A DNA stretch of 14,172 bases, taken from contig CALJEW010000263.1 in assembly GCA_938074585.1 (NCBI GenBank), forward strand, positions 1 to 14,172, read 5' to 3'. Shown one piece after another: positions 1 to 7,649 of this stretch (the first letter of the stretch is position 1; the number at the start of each line of letters is the position of its first letter). This DNA comes from an uncultured Rhodospirillales bacterium (GTDB taxonomy: Bacteria > Pseudomonadota > Alphaproteobacteria > Rhodospirillales > Casp-alpha2). The notes beneath the pieces were generated by a model. That model saw only the letters and a list, made by a program, of their open reading frames with translations, was not told where the DNA came from and did not search any database. The position numbers and the translations under genes are program-made.

Positions 1-44
1 TTATAGTTCCAACTTTTAAAGTGTTGTTGATTTAGGTCAAGCCC

Positions 45-950
45 CTAGGCCGCAACTGGAATGACCCCGTACGTAAGGCCTTTTTTACTAAGCCAGCGCC
101 GGTACGTAATCGCTGATTTATCGGCCCGAATGGGTGTTTCCATGCGTGGGTCCAGCGGTAACCGCTTTGGAAACTGGTTTTCAAGGATCGGTTTATCTTG
201 GCCAAAGATGGTTTGTTGAAAGGCGCGAATTGAAATATCAGTGTTGTCGATATCTAATAAAGACAACATCATATGAGCCCGAACACGTTCCTGATCCAAT
301 GGCTGAACGAATAAGGCAATCACATCCATACGGCTCTCATCTAAGGCGCTTGATTTATATAAGACGGAGCAGTAGGGATGCGGCACCCTATACACATACT
401 CAACATCAGACCCACCATCTGATGCGGCAGAAGCCATGGGTTGATAAAACAGGCATCGCGTTGCAAGAATTTCGGTTTCATCAACAGAAATATTAACATC
501 ATATTCTTTTACTTCCGTATGTGGCTCAATTCCCAAAATATTTGTATGCACATAGGGAAAGTGGCCCATATCAAGGAAGTTTTCGATAGCTCTGGGAGCG
601 GATACGTGAACCCCAACTGTTGCAGCATGAATATTACGGCGGTCATTTTCTGCATATTCCGGTATCTGGAAAATATCTTCAGTTGGGTTTCCCAAACTGG
701 CCCAAATATATCCATATCTATACTGAACGGCTAGATGCGTGTTTATAGAAGTTAAATCGACGGCATCGCCAGCCACATCAGTGGGGTTGGTATGCCAAAC
801 ACACGGAATTCCTGTATCGGTTTTTGAAAAGGAAACAGGCTTACCCAGCAATTGGGTTTTATGAATAATGTTGGCTTTGACCTCTTCCAAAGCACTAATC
901 ACATGCCATAAGTTGTTAGCGACCGGGTCTATTTTTTGCTCTACTTGCAT
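45..950 (-). CDS. Rieske-type oxygenase alpha subunit lacking a functional Rieske domain (NdmC-like)
   Basis: This 301-residue protein belongs to the Rieske non-heme iron oxygenase alpha-subunit family (VanA/NdmA-like). The mononuclear iron site is visible: N124, D127, H130 and H135 in NFLDMGHFPYVH, with D252 in QDKPILENQ as the likely carboxylate ligand. The N-terminal half starts like a Rieske oxygenase (NLWHVISALEEV, LLGKPVSF) and reaches the usual YGYIWASLGNP at residues 79-89. The stretch that should carry the CxH and CxxH cluster ligands is shortened by roughly 40 residues; only C50-x2-H53 is left. Family members are usually about 350 residues. Rieske-less oxygenases are known in caffeine degradation, where NdmC relies on a Rieske domain carried by the reductase NdmD. 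An N-demethylase or similar role on a purine is inferred from the divergent purine-type importer. The start has a weak AGGT ribosome site. The gene follows a broken paralogue by 24 bases. Confidence 0.8.
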   Translation of the reverse strand: MQVEQKIDPVANNLWHVISALEEVKANIIHKTQLLGKPVSFSKTDTGIPCVWHTNPTDVAGDAVDLTSINTHLAVQYRYGYIWASLGNPTEDIFQIPEYAENDRRNIHAATVGVHVSAPRAIENFLDMGHFPYVHTNILGIEPHTEVKEYDVNISVDETEILATRCLFYQPMASAASDGGSDVEYVYRVPHPYCSVLYKSSALDESRMDVIALFVQPLDQERVRAHMMLSLLDIDNTDISIRAFQQTIFGQDKPILENQFPKRLPLDPRMETPIRADKSAITYRRWLSKKGLTYGVIPVAA

Positions 951-974
951 GTATTACCTATTTCATTCTCAAAT

Positions 975-1894
975 TCATATAGCAGCTGGGATTGCACCAT
1001 ACGTCACATTATAATCTCGCAACAAAGGCCAGTACGTTCTCGGACTAACATCTGCCATGATTGACATTTCAATTCGGGGGCCAAGGAGCAGGTGTTTGGG
1101 AAATTGATTTTCTAGGATCGGCTTATCTTGAGTGAAAATCAATTGTATGAACCAGTGGATGGTTGGCTCATAAATGTACTCTTTTAAACAACAAAGAAGC
1201 GAATACACTACACAATTCCCTTCATCAACGGGTTGCATAAAAAGATGAATACTGTCCATTCGATCGGCTTGTGTCGTGTTACTTTTATGGAGCACTTCAG
1301 TGTAGGGCCTTATTACTCGGTTAACGCATTCAACTATAAACCCACCCTCTGCTGTGAGAAATGCCGCGGGCGGGGGAAACTCACATTGCGTTGCAAGCAC
1401 TTCGTCATTGCCCATAATTTGAATTTGAAAAGATGGGACTACCGTATGGGGCTCTTCACCTAACAAATCAATATAAACAAATGGTAAGTGCTCCATATCC
1501 AAAAAAATTTCTACTGTTCGCAAACAAAACACATTAAGAGCTTTAGAACCGCCCGCGACCTTATATTGGTCTGCATCGTTAATTTCAGGAATATCAACGA
1601 TTTCGTGAATCGGTTCCCCCAAACAGACCCAAATAAACCGAATTTAAGGCACGTATCCAGATTTTCTCCCGTATCGTTACGTCTAACGCTAACATTGGGA
1701 AGGCTCATACATGTGACGACCACATCAACATCCAATAATTTTGTCTGATGTTTGGCTTTGTTATCAAACACAGCCAAATCGACAACTTCATACCAATCTT
1801 TGATGATCTCAGCTTCAAAACAGAATTGGTTTTTAGCGCCTCTAATCACATCTTTTACCAACAAGATCACCCAACTTATTAATAGTTTAAGCAC
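975..1894 (-). pseudogene. Frameshifted paralogue of the adjacent Rieske-less oxygenase
   Basis: Two overlapping minus-strand frames together make one oxygenase homologous to the gene at 45-950. The upstream frame (from 1894) carries the N-terminal part: DWYEVVDL, then KLLDVDVVV, then LKFG. The downstream frame resumes with FIWVCLGEP, matching YGYIWASLGNP of the neighbour. The G codon (1639-1637) and the next homologous F codon (1637-1635) share a base, so one base has been lost there, in the short T run on the minus strand. The iron site is also damaged: FLDMEHLPFVY has Tyr where the neighbour has the second His, and the preceding Asn is Ile. The C-terminal QDKPILENQFPK segment is kept. The Rieske cluster ligands are absent, as in the neighbour. 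ATG at 1894 is the only Met upstream in the first frame, so the true start is uncertain. The lost ligand makes genuine decay more likely than a sequencing error alone. Confidence 0.75.
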
Positions 1895-1978
1895 ATATTC
1901 GCCAATTTAACAGAATACCCACATAATTTATAAAAGTATTAGCCTAGAATAAGGCTTTTGCGATTTTTCAATTTATCT

Positions 1979-2005
1979 TTGAATATCCTTTAGAATTACT
2001 ATAAT
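1979..2005 (+). promoter_or_regulatory. Candidate promoter for the BMP-type ABC operon
   Basis: The 204-base AT-rich gap between the divergent oxygenases and the importer holds a perfect TATAAT at 2000-2005 with TTGAAT at 1979-1984. The 15-base spacer is short; TTTGAA one base upstream gives 16. This would leave a 5' leader of roughly 90 bases before the binding-protein start. No convincing operator was seen. A weak AGCCT/AGGCT hairpin lies at about 1941-1956. Confidence 0.4.
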
Positions 2006-2104
2006 TTATATCAAATAATCGAACAATCATAATAACGTGGAAAACCGCAGAATTGCGCCTATAAAAATAAGGCATCCTAAATCTAAATCCAAAAGGAAAT
2101 GAAA

Positions 2105-3199
2105 ATGACAAACTCTTCACGACGTGAATTTTTAAAGTATTCTGCAGCTGCAGGGGCGGCATTAGGCTCAACAAGCCTCAGTAATTTGGCCATGGCTGAT
2201 GAAGTCCTAAAAGTTGGCGCCGTATATGTGTCACCCGTTTCTGAGATTGGTTGGACAAAACAGCACAGCCTTGGTGTTGATGCCATTAAAGCAGCCCTTG
2301 GCAACAAAGTAGAAGTCACAACCATCGACAGTATTTTTAAGCCCCAAGATGCAGAACGTGTGTTCCGTGAAATGGCAAGCAGCGGAAACAAACTAATTTT
2401 TGGTACTAGCTTCTCGCACGGAACGCCAATGCAAAAAGTAGCCAAGCGCTTCCCAGACGTTGCCTTTGAACATTGCGCCGGCATTAAGCACACAAAAAAC
2501 CTAGGCACTTTTGAAGCTAAATACTTCGAAGGGACCTATTTAGCAGGTGTTGCTGCGGGTCATGTCTCAAAATCGGCCAAAATTGGCTTTATTGGCGGGT
2601 TCCCAATCCCCGATATTGTCGGACCTGCGAACGCCCTTTTGTTGGGCGCTCAAAGTGTTAACCCCGATATGACCTGTAGCGTTATTTTCCTTAATTCTTG
2701 GTTTGATCCAGGAAAAGAAAAAGAAGCTGCAAACACTTTAATTTCCCAAGGGTGTGACGTTATTTGTTCAATGACAGATACAGCAACCGGCGTTCAAGTT
2801 GCGGGACAAAAAGATGTATGGTCCATTGGCTACGCCAGCGACATGTCTCAATTTGGCAATGGAAAACATTTGACAGCCTTCACTCTTGATTGGTCCAGCG
2901 TTTATGTAAACGCTGCAAAATCAGTTGCTACTGGTACTTGGAAAACCAGCGAACGGTGGCAGGGATTATCTGAAGGGGTCGTAAAAATGTCCCCTTTAAA
3001 TACTGATATTCCGGCTGCTGGAAAAGCAGAGGTTAAAAAAGCGCAAGCGGCTATTATTGCGGGTTCATTGCACCCATTTGCAGGCGAAGTTAAAGACCAA
3101 GCGGATAAAGTCAGAGCCGCAGCGGGTGGCACCTTAAGCACAAGTGACATACGGGGTTTTAACTGGTTTGTGAAAGGCATGGTCGGAAAACTTGGGTAA
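2105..3199 (+). CDS. BMP family ABC transporter substrate-binding protein (purine nucleoside/PnrA type), Tat-exported
   Basis: Periplasmic binding protein of the basic membrane protein (BMP/PnrA) family, which captures purine nucleosides or related bases for import. Numbered from the ATG at 2105 (364 residues), a twin-arginine signal is clear: SRREFLK at 5-11, then a small-residue hydrophobic stretch and AMA-D cleavage near residue 31. Mature-protein hallmarks include VGAVYVSPVSEIGWT, the GFIGGFPIP strand-turn, and NSWFDPGKEKEAANTLISQG, typical of the family. AGGA at 2094-2097 sits 7 bases before ATG 2105 but only 1 base before the in-frame ATG 2099, so 2105 is preferred. It heads a four-gene operon with an ATPase and two permeases. 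The exact ligand is not readable. The neighbouring oxygenases hint at a modified purine. Confidence 0.92.
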   Translation: MTNSSRREFLKYSAAAGAALGSTSLSNLAMADEVLKVGAVYVSPVSEIGWTKQHSLGVDAIKAALGNKVEVTTIDSIFKPQDAERVFREMASSGNKLIFGTSFSHGTPMQKVAKRFPDVAFEHCAGIKHTKNLGTFEAKYFEGTYLAGVAAGHVSKSAKIGFIGGFPIPDIVGPANALLLGAQSVNPDMTCSVIFLNSWFDPGKEKEAANTLISQGCDVICSMTDTATGVQVAGQKDVWSIGYASDMSQFGNGKHLTAFTLDWSSVYVNAAKSVATGTWKTSERWQGLSEGVVKMSPLNTDIPAAGKAEVKKAQAAIIAGSLHPFAGEVKDQADKVRAAAGGTLSTSDIRGFNWFVKGMVGKLG

Positions 3200-3224
3200 G
3201 GTTGACGTCCAATACTTATGATTA

Positions 3225-3257
3225 GATGGCATTGCTCGACACGTGAGCAATGCCATC
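3225..3257 (+). repeat. Perfect 13-bp stem-loop between binding-protein and ATPase genes
   Basis: GATGGCATTGCTC (3225-3237) pairs perfectly with GAGCAATGCCATC (3245-3257) around a 7-base loop. It lies 25 bases after the binding-protein stop. Only a short CTTTC follows, so it is not a classic intrinsic terminator. A stem-loop here would suit partial termination or 3'-end protection that keeps binding-protein mRNA in excess over the membrane components, as known for other binding-protein operons. It also buries the ATG at 3250, arguing against that codon as the ATPase start. Confidence 0.7.
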
Positions 3258-3303
3258 CTTTCGTGAAATTCAAGAAGAACTTCCAAATGTGCTGGAAACC
3301 AAT

Positions 3304-4833
3304 ATGACCCCGCGCCTAGAATTACGTCATATATGCAAACGCTATCCGGGAGTTATTGCTAACGATGATGTATCTTTGTCTATTATGCCGGGGGAAATCC
3401 ACGCGGTTCTAGGCGAAAATGGTGCTGGAAAAAGCACGTTAATGAAAATCATTTACGGTGCCATTCGTGCCGATGAAGGAGAGATGGTTTTCGACGGAAA
3501 CCCAATCGCCTCTCACGGGCCATCGGTATCGCGGGCGTTGGGTATCGAAATGGTTTACCAGCATTTTGCTTTATTTGAATCGGTTAGCGTTGTTGAAAAC
3601 ATTGCGCTTTCCGTATCTGGAAAGTTCGACCTAACCGTTTTGGCGAATAGGGTGCGTGATGTATCGAAAAAATATGGATTGCCGATTGATCCTCATCGTT
3701 TTGTCTACAATTTGTCGGTAGGTGAACGTCAGCGGGTCGAAATAGTTCGTTGTTTGATGCAAAAGCCCAAGCTTTTGATTTTGGATGAACCGACTTCCGT
3801 CTTAACCCCACAAGCCGTCATAAAATTGTTCGAAACTCTGCGTCAACTGGCTGCTGAAGGGTGCAGTATATTATACATCAGCCACAAACTGGACGAGGTT
3901 CAAGTCCTTTGTGATTCCGCAACCGTCCTTCGAAATGGCCTAATAACCGGCACTGCAAAACCGAAACAATCAACACCCATTGAACTTGCCCGCATGATGG
4001 TTGGTGCGGATTTACCCGAAACCCATTTGGACCCATCCACCACAAGCGATACTCCTTTTTTAAATGTTAATCATTTAACTGCCCCTTCTGATAATCCCTT
4101 TGGTATCAGCTTAAACGACGTTTTATTATCCGTGTTTGGCGGTGAAGTTGTTGGCATTGCAGGTGTCTCTGGTAACGGGCAAGCCGAATTGATTTCGTTT
4201 CTCAGTGGTGAGGTGCTTTTTAAAGGGGCTGATACTATTACTCTGGGTGGAAAGGATGTTGGTCAATTAGACGCCGGGTATAGACGTGAACAGGGCTTGG
4301 CTTTTGTTCCGGAAGAACGCTTAGGCCGGGGGGCCGTCCCTCCCCACCATTTAAGCGACAACGCCATGTTAACCGGGCACCGCCTAGGGATGGTCAAAAA
4401 TTGGATGATACAAAGGGGTAAGGCGAATGATTTCGCCGCCCAAATCATTAGAAAATTCAACGTCAAAACGACTGGTTATGAATCAGCAGCAAATAGCTTA
4501 TCGGGTGGAAATTTACAGAAATTTATTGTTGGCCGCGAAATTGAGCTTGGCCCCAAAGTCCTAATTATTTCGCAACCCACTTGGGGCGTTGATGTGGGTG
4601 CGGCTGCTTTTATTCGCCAAGCACTCATTGATCTGAGCAGAACCGGGGCAGCTGTTCTTATTATATCTGAAGAGCTCGACGAATTGTTCGAAGTCTGTGA
4701 TCGCTTGTATGTGATATGCCAAGGCCAACTGTCTAAATCCTTAGATCGAAAGAACACGAATGTTGAAGAAGTTGGGCTTTTGATGACAGGTCTTAATAAC
4801 AATTCAAATTCAGATAACAGCAAGGCCGTTTAA
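3304..4833 (+). CDS. ABC transporter ATP-binding protein, double-domain (NupO/YufO type)
   Basis: Cytoplasmic ATPase with two fused nucleotide-binding domains that powers the BMP-type importer. Numbered from ATG 3304 (509 residues), domain 1 has Walker A GENGAGKST at 37-45, Q-loop Q86, signature LSVGE at 137-141, Walker B LLILDEP with D161/E162, and H-loop H194. Domain 2 has the family's degenerate Walker A AGVSGNGQ at 286-293, signature LSGGN at 399-403, and Walker B LIISQPTWGVDVG, where Gln replaces the catalytic Glu. This asymmetry is normal for sugar- and nucleoside-type double ATPases. The frame is open back to ATG 3250, but that codon lies inside a stem-loop. ATG 3304 has GGAAA 6 bases upstream and begins at the usual family N-terminus (LELRHICKRYPG). 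A GTG at 3289 is another option. The stop is one base before the first permease gene. Confidence 0.93.
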   Translation: MTPRLELRHICKRYPGVIANDDVSLSIMPGEIHAVLGENGAGKSTLMKIIYGAIRADEGEMVFDGNPIASHGPSVSRALGIEMVYQHFALFESVSVVENIALSVSGKFDLTVLANRVRDVSKKYGLPIDPHRFVYNLSVGERQRVEIVRCLMQKPKLLILDEPTSVLTPQAVIKLFETLRQLAAEGCSILYISHKLDEVQVLCDSATVLRNGLITGTAKPKQSTPIELARMMVGADLPETHLDPSTTSDTPFLNVNHLTAPSDNPFGISLNDVLLSVFGGEVVGIAGVSGNGQAELISFLSGEVLFKGADTITLGGKDVGQLDAGYRREQGLAFVPEERLGRGAVPPHHLSDNAMLTGHRLGMVKNWMIQRGKANDFAAQIIRKFNVKTTGYESAANSLSGGNLQKFIVGREIELGPKVLIISQPTWGVDVGAAAFIRQALIDLSRTGAAVLIISEELDELFEVCDRLYVICQGQLSKSLDRKNTNVEEVGLLMTGLNNNSNSDNSKAV

Positions 4834-4834
4834 C

Positions 4835-5917
4835 ATGCGCTTTCAAATCGAACGCCGGGCGGAACCCTCTTCCTTTATGCGATTTGGAGCGCCTGTTTAT
4901 GCAACTTTTTCAACCCTTGTTGTCAGCTCCATCATGTTTGCCTTGCTGGGCCACAACCCCGCAGACACGCTTTTTGCCTTCTTTATTACTCCACTAATGA
5001 CCATAAATGGGATTTCCGAATGGTTGCTCAAAGCATCTCCGCTTATTCTAATTGGCTGCGGCCTAGCCATCGGATTTCGCGCCAACGTTTGGAATATCGG
5101 TGCCGAAGGTCAATTGGTTATCGGCGCGGTATGCGCAAGCGGTGTTGGATTATTTTATCCAGCCCCTGAAAGTACTCTGTTATTACCGTTGATGGTCATC
5201 GCGGGCATGGCAGGCGGCATGGTATGGGCCGCGATCCCAGCATTTTTACGTGCCCGTATGAACACCAACGAAATCCTCGTTACTTTAATGATGACGTACA
5301 TCGCAACATTGCTATTGTCCTTGTTGGTCCACGGCCCGTGGCGCGACCCTGACGGATATAACTATCCCCAAACGGCCCTGCTACCCGATGCAGCAATGTT
5401 CGAGCTGTTTGACCCCATGTATCGTTTAAATACGTCAATTTTGATTACGGTTGTTGCTGTTTTTGCCATGTGGTTCTTTACGGAGCGCAGCTTTTTTGGC
5501 TACAAAATGTCAGTCGGTGGTGCAGCCCCTTTGGCTGCCCGATACGCAGGCTTCAAACAATCAAGATCAATTTGGGTGGGGCTGTTAATCTCTGGTGGTT
5601 TAGCAGGCATTGCCGGTATGGCAGAAGCGGCTGGACCACTTGGGCAGCTGTCTGCTCAAATTTCACCAGGCTACGGTTTTGCAGCAATTATTGTTGCCTT
5701 TATTGGTCGGCTCCATGCTGTTGGTATTGTATTGGGGGGGTTGTTATTATCCTTGCTTTATTTAGGCGGTGAAGCGGTCCAGTTAAGCTTGGGGCTTCCC
5801 TCAGCGTTAACATCAATTTTTCAAGGCATGTTGTTGTTCTTTTTATTGGCCTCAGACTTTTTAATATTTTATCGATTTACCCCGTCCCCCAAGCCTACAA
5901 AAGGTGGGGTTACATAA
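4835..5917 (+). CDS. ABC transporter permease 1 (NupP/YufP type)
   Basis: Inner-membrane permease of the branched-chain/sugar/nucleoside class (BPD_transp_2), 360 residues. The family motif FRANVWNIGAEGQ lies at 81-93 after the first two hydrophobic segments. Further long hydrophobic stretches and the cytoplasmic segment GGAAPLAARYAGF, the expected contact region for the ATPase, follow. The N-terminus is a short polar cytoplasmic tail. The start is one base after the ATPase stop with AAGG about 9 bases upstream, and its TAA overlaps the ATG of the second permease by one base. Translational coupling across the three genes is therefore likely. It should form a heterodimer with the product of the next gene. 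Confidence 0.93.
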   Translation: MRFQIERRAEPSSFMRFGAPVYATFSTLVVSSIMFALLGHNPADTLFAFFITPLMTINGISEWLLKASPLILIGCGLAIGFRANVWNIGAEGQLVIGAVCASGVGLFYPAPESTLLLPLMVIAGMAGGMVWAAIPAFLRARMNTNEILVTLMMTYIATLLLSLLVHGPWRDPDGYNYPQTALLPDAAMFELFDPMYRLNTSILITVVAVFAMWFFTERSFFGYKMSVGGAAPLAARYAGFKQSRSIWVGLLISGGLAGIAGMAEAAGPLGQLSAQISPGYGFAAIIVAFIGRLHAVGIVLGGLLLSLLYLGGEAVQLSLGLPSALTSIFQGMLLFFLLASDFLIFYRFTPSPKPTKGGVT

Positions 5918-6837
5918 TGGATTTATTTATAGCCATCTTTACAGGAACCATTATTGCGGCAACCCCGTTAATCTTTGCCGCACTTGGTGAACTTGTTGTA
6001 GAAAAATCTGGTGTACTTAACTTAGGCATCGAAGGCATGATGCTGGTGGGCGCAGCCGTCGGGGTATGGGTATCATACGCTGGACTTCCCATGCCTTTAG
6101 CAATTATGTCTGCCGCCGCAGCGGGTGCATTGGCATCTCTATTATTTGGTGTTTTAGCCCTAACGTTCCTAACCAATCAATATGCCGCTGGTTTGTCGCT
6201 AACGATTTTTGGCACCGGTGTTTCTGCCGTTATTGGCAAAGGTTTTGGAAGTGCACCCATTGATGCTTTAATACCGCTTGAAATTCCATTTTTAACGGAA
6301 ATTCCAGTTATTGGTCCTTTATTCTTTAACTATGACCCCTTGGTTTATTTTTCATTTATTATGTTCGGGTTGATCAGCTGGTTTTTATACAAAACAAAGG
6401 CCGGGTTGGTGGTTCGAACCATTGGGGAAAGCCCGGAATCTTCTCACGCTATTGGCTACCCCGTTATTAAAATTCGGTATTTGGCCGTTATGTTTGGCGG
6501 TGCCATGGCGGGGCTAGGGGGCGCATATTTGTCGCTTGCATATACCCCTTTATGGGTCGAGAACATGACCGCAGGCAAAGGTTGGATATCGTTGGCGCTG
6601 GTAGTGTTTGCCGCATGGCGCCCAGCAAGGATTCTTTTTGGTGCGTGGCTTTTTGGCAGCATGACCATTCTTCAACTTCAAGGTCAAGCGCTAGGCATCA
6701 GCCTTCCCTCCGAAGTTTTATCCAGCTTACCCTATATAGCGACCATCGTAGTTTTGGTGGTTATTTCTAAAAATTGGCAATTTTTGGCGCTTAACTTCCC
6801 AACCTCATTAGCAAAACCCTTCCGCCCGGCGGAATAA
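5917..6837 (+). CDS. ABC transporter permease 2 (NupQ/YufQ type)
   Basis: Second inner-membrane permease of the importer, 306 residues, with the paired motif EKSGVLNLGIEGMMLVGA beginning at residue 29, diagnostic of the YufQ/NupQ half. Hydrophobic segments cover most of the length. The cytoplasmic loop TIGESPESSHAIGYPVIKIRY is the likely ATPase contact. The ATG overlaps the previous stop (TAATG), with a G-rich AAGGTGGGG ribosome site about 7 bases upstream. It closes the importer operon. The last codons form a GC-rich inverted repeat (TTCCGCC/GGCGGAA, 6820-6834) without a T tract, so efficient termination here is doubtful. Confidence 0.93.
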   Translation: MDLFIAIFTGTIIAATPLIFAALGELVVEKSGVLNLGIEGMMLVGAAVGVWVSYAGLPMPLAIMSAAAAGALASLLFGVLALTFLTNQYAAGLSLTIFGTGVSAVIGKGFGSAPIDALIPLEIPFLTEIPVIGPLFFNYDPLVYFSFIMFGLISWFLYKTKAGLVVRTIGESPESSHAIGYPVIKIRYLAVMFGGAMAGLGGAYLSLAYTPLWVENMTAGKGWISLALVVFAAWRPARILFGAWLFGSMTILQLQGQALGISLPSEVLSSLPYIATIVVLVVISKNWQFLALNFPTSLAKPFRPAE

Positions 6838-6906
6838 TTACACATAACGATTATTGGATTTACCGCTTTTGATATAAACTTAGAACATTCACATAAAGAG
6901 GACATT

Positions 6907-6957
6907 ATGAATATTGGCACTGTCAGACTAAACTTAAATTTAAAGGCGCCTTGTTAA
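6907..6957 (+). CDS. Possible 16-residue peptide with strong ribosome site
   Basis: A short reading frame encodes MNIGTVRLNLNLKAPC. It is preceded by a near-ideal ribosome site AAAGAGGA (6895-6902) 4 bases before the ATG, stronger than those of several genes here. A possible promoter lies just upstream (TTATTG 6851-6856, TATAAA 6873-6878, 16-base spacer). An inverted repeat ATTACA/TGTAAT (6957-6976) overlaps the stop. It could be a leader peptide, the start of a gene lost by deletion, or chance. I recognise no homologue. It lies between the importer operon and the conserved hypothetical gene. Confidence 0.3.
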   Translation: MNIGTVRLNLNLKAPC

Positions 6958-7066
6958 TTACATAGAATGTTGTAATGAAACATCATAATCCATCCCGCTA
7001 TTTCAAAATATCACTTGAAGTCATTCGCCTGGCTGTGATGATGTAAAACAGAGAAATGAGTCCGTA

Positions 7067-7585
7067 TTGGCAACAAATACTGCATTGCCGGTAAATGTAG
7101 ACAACGGCAGACAACCAAAGTATTTAGGAATGATCATCGGTACACAGGACAAACAATCAAATCTGGTCTTTCAACCGCAATTCACGCCAAAAGAGATGCT
7201 GGAGTTTGGTGTTTTTGGCGGTTGGTATTTCGAAGGTGATATCGACGAATATCCCTCCGAATGGTTCGAGAACGCAAAGTTGAGTTCCGACGGATATGAT
7301 GTTGCCCTTAATTGTTTTGGCGTTACAGCCGGGCTTAGTCGTGCAGAATGGAAAGCCAAAGGCTGGATTACGCCCGAGGATCCACTGGGGTGGTTCCAGT
7401 GGTATTGTCGCTATACCTTGGGACGAAGGGTTTCAGGTGTCGACTGTTATCAGATTGGTCGCTGGAAGGCTTTTGGCCCCCGCCACATCGGTGGCATACG
7501 AGCCAATTGCGAGCCCATAGATCTTGATTGCCGCCCTCGCCAACGACAGGCCCTTCTTCAATGGGCCTATGACCCCTTTATTTGA
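7067..7585 (+). CDS. Conserved hypothetical protein with C-terminal PRQRQALLQWAYD motif
   Basis: A soluble protein of up to 172 residues with no signal peptide or membrane segment. It is rich in Trp, Tyr and Gly, and its landmarks are FTPKEMLEFGVFGGWYF, FGVTAGLSRAEWKAKGWI, EDPLGWFQWYCRYTLGRR and a C-terminal CRPRQRQALLQWAYD. I recognise this pattern from uncharacterised proteins found mainly in Alphaproteobacteria; no function is known to me. The frame opens after a stop at 7016. The only early start is TTG at 7067 without a good ribosome site; ATG 7130 (MIIGTQDKQ) is the first Met and would remove a poorly conserved-looking N-terminus. It stands alone, 64 bases before hemH, and is probably not functionally linked to either neighbour. 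Confidence 0.75.
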   Translation: MATNTALPVNVDNGRQPKYLGMIIGTQDKQSNLVFQPQFTPKEMLEFGVFGGWYFEGDIDEYPSEWFENAKLSSDGYDVALNCFGVTAGLSRAEWKAKGWITPEDPLGWFQWYCRYTLGRRVSGVDCYQIGRWKAFGPRHIGGIRANCEPIDLDCRPRQRQALLQWAYDPFI

Positions 7586-7588
7586 CTA

Positions 7589-7613
7589 GAATATTGGTAC
7601 GGGACTAATATTC
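7589..7613. promoter_or_regulatory. Inverted repeat upstream of hemH, candidate operator
   Basis: GAATATT (7589-7595) and AATATTC (7607-7613) form a perfect 7-bp inverted repeat with 11 bases between, 37-61 bases before the hemH ATG. The position suits an operator for an iron- or heme-responsive regulator, but the sequence matches no box that I can name with confidence. It could also be a weak hairpin after the upstream gene. Confidence 0.3.
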
Positions 7614-7649
7614 GCAAGTGATAAAAAAGTAATTAGCAGGTAAATTTTA

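Noticed and set aside
134..734. Plus-strand open frames across 134-496 and 441-734
   Set aside because: They lie antisense to the well-supported oxygenase gene and show no motifs or ribosome sites.
4177..4620. Degenerate second nucleotide-binding domain of the ATPase as a sign of decay
   Set aside because: The GxxGNGQ Walker A and the QPT replacement of the catalytic Glu are normal for this double-ATPase class.
6820..6834. GC-rich inverted repeat at the end of the second permease as a terminator
   Set aside because: It lies inside the coding sequence and lacks a following T tract.
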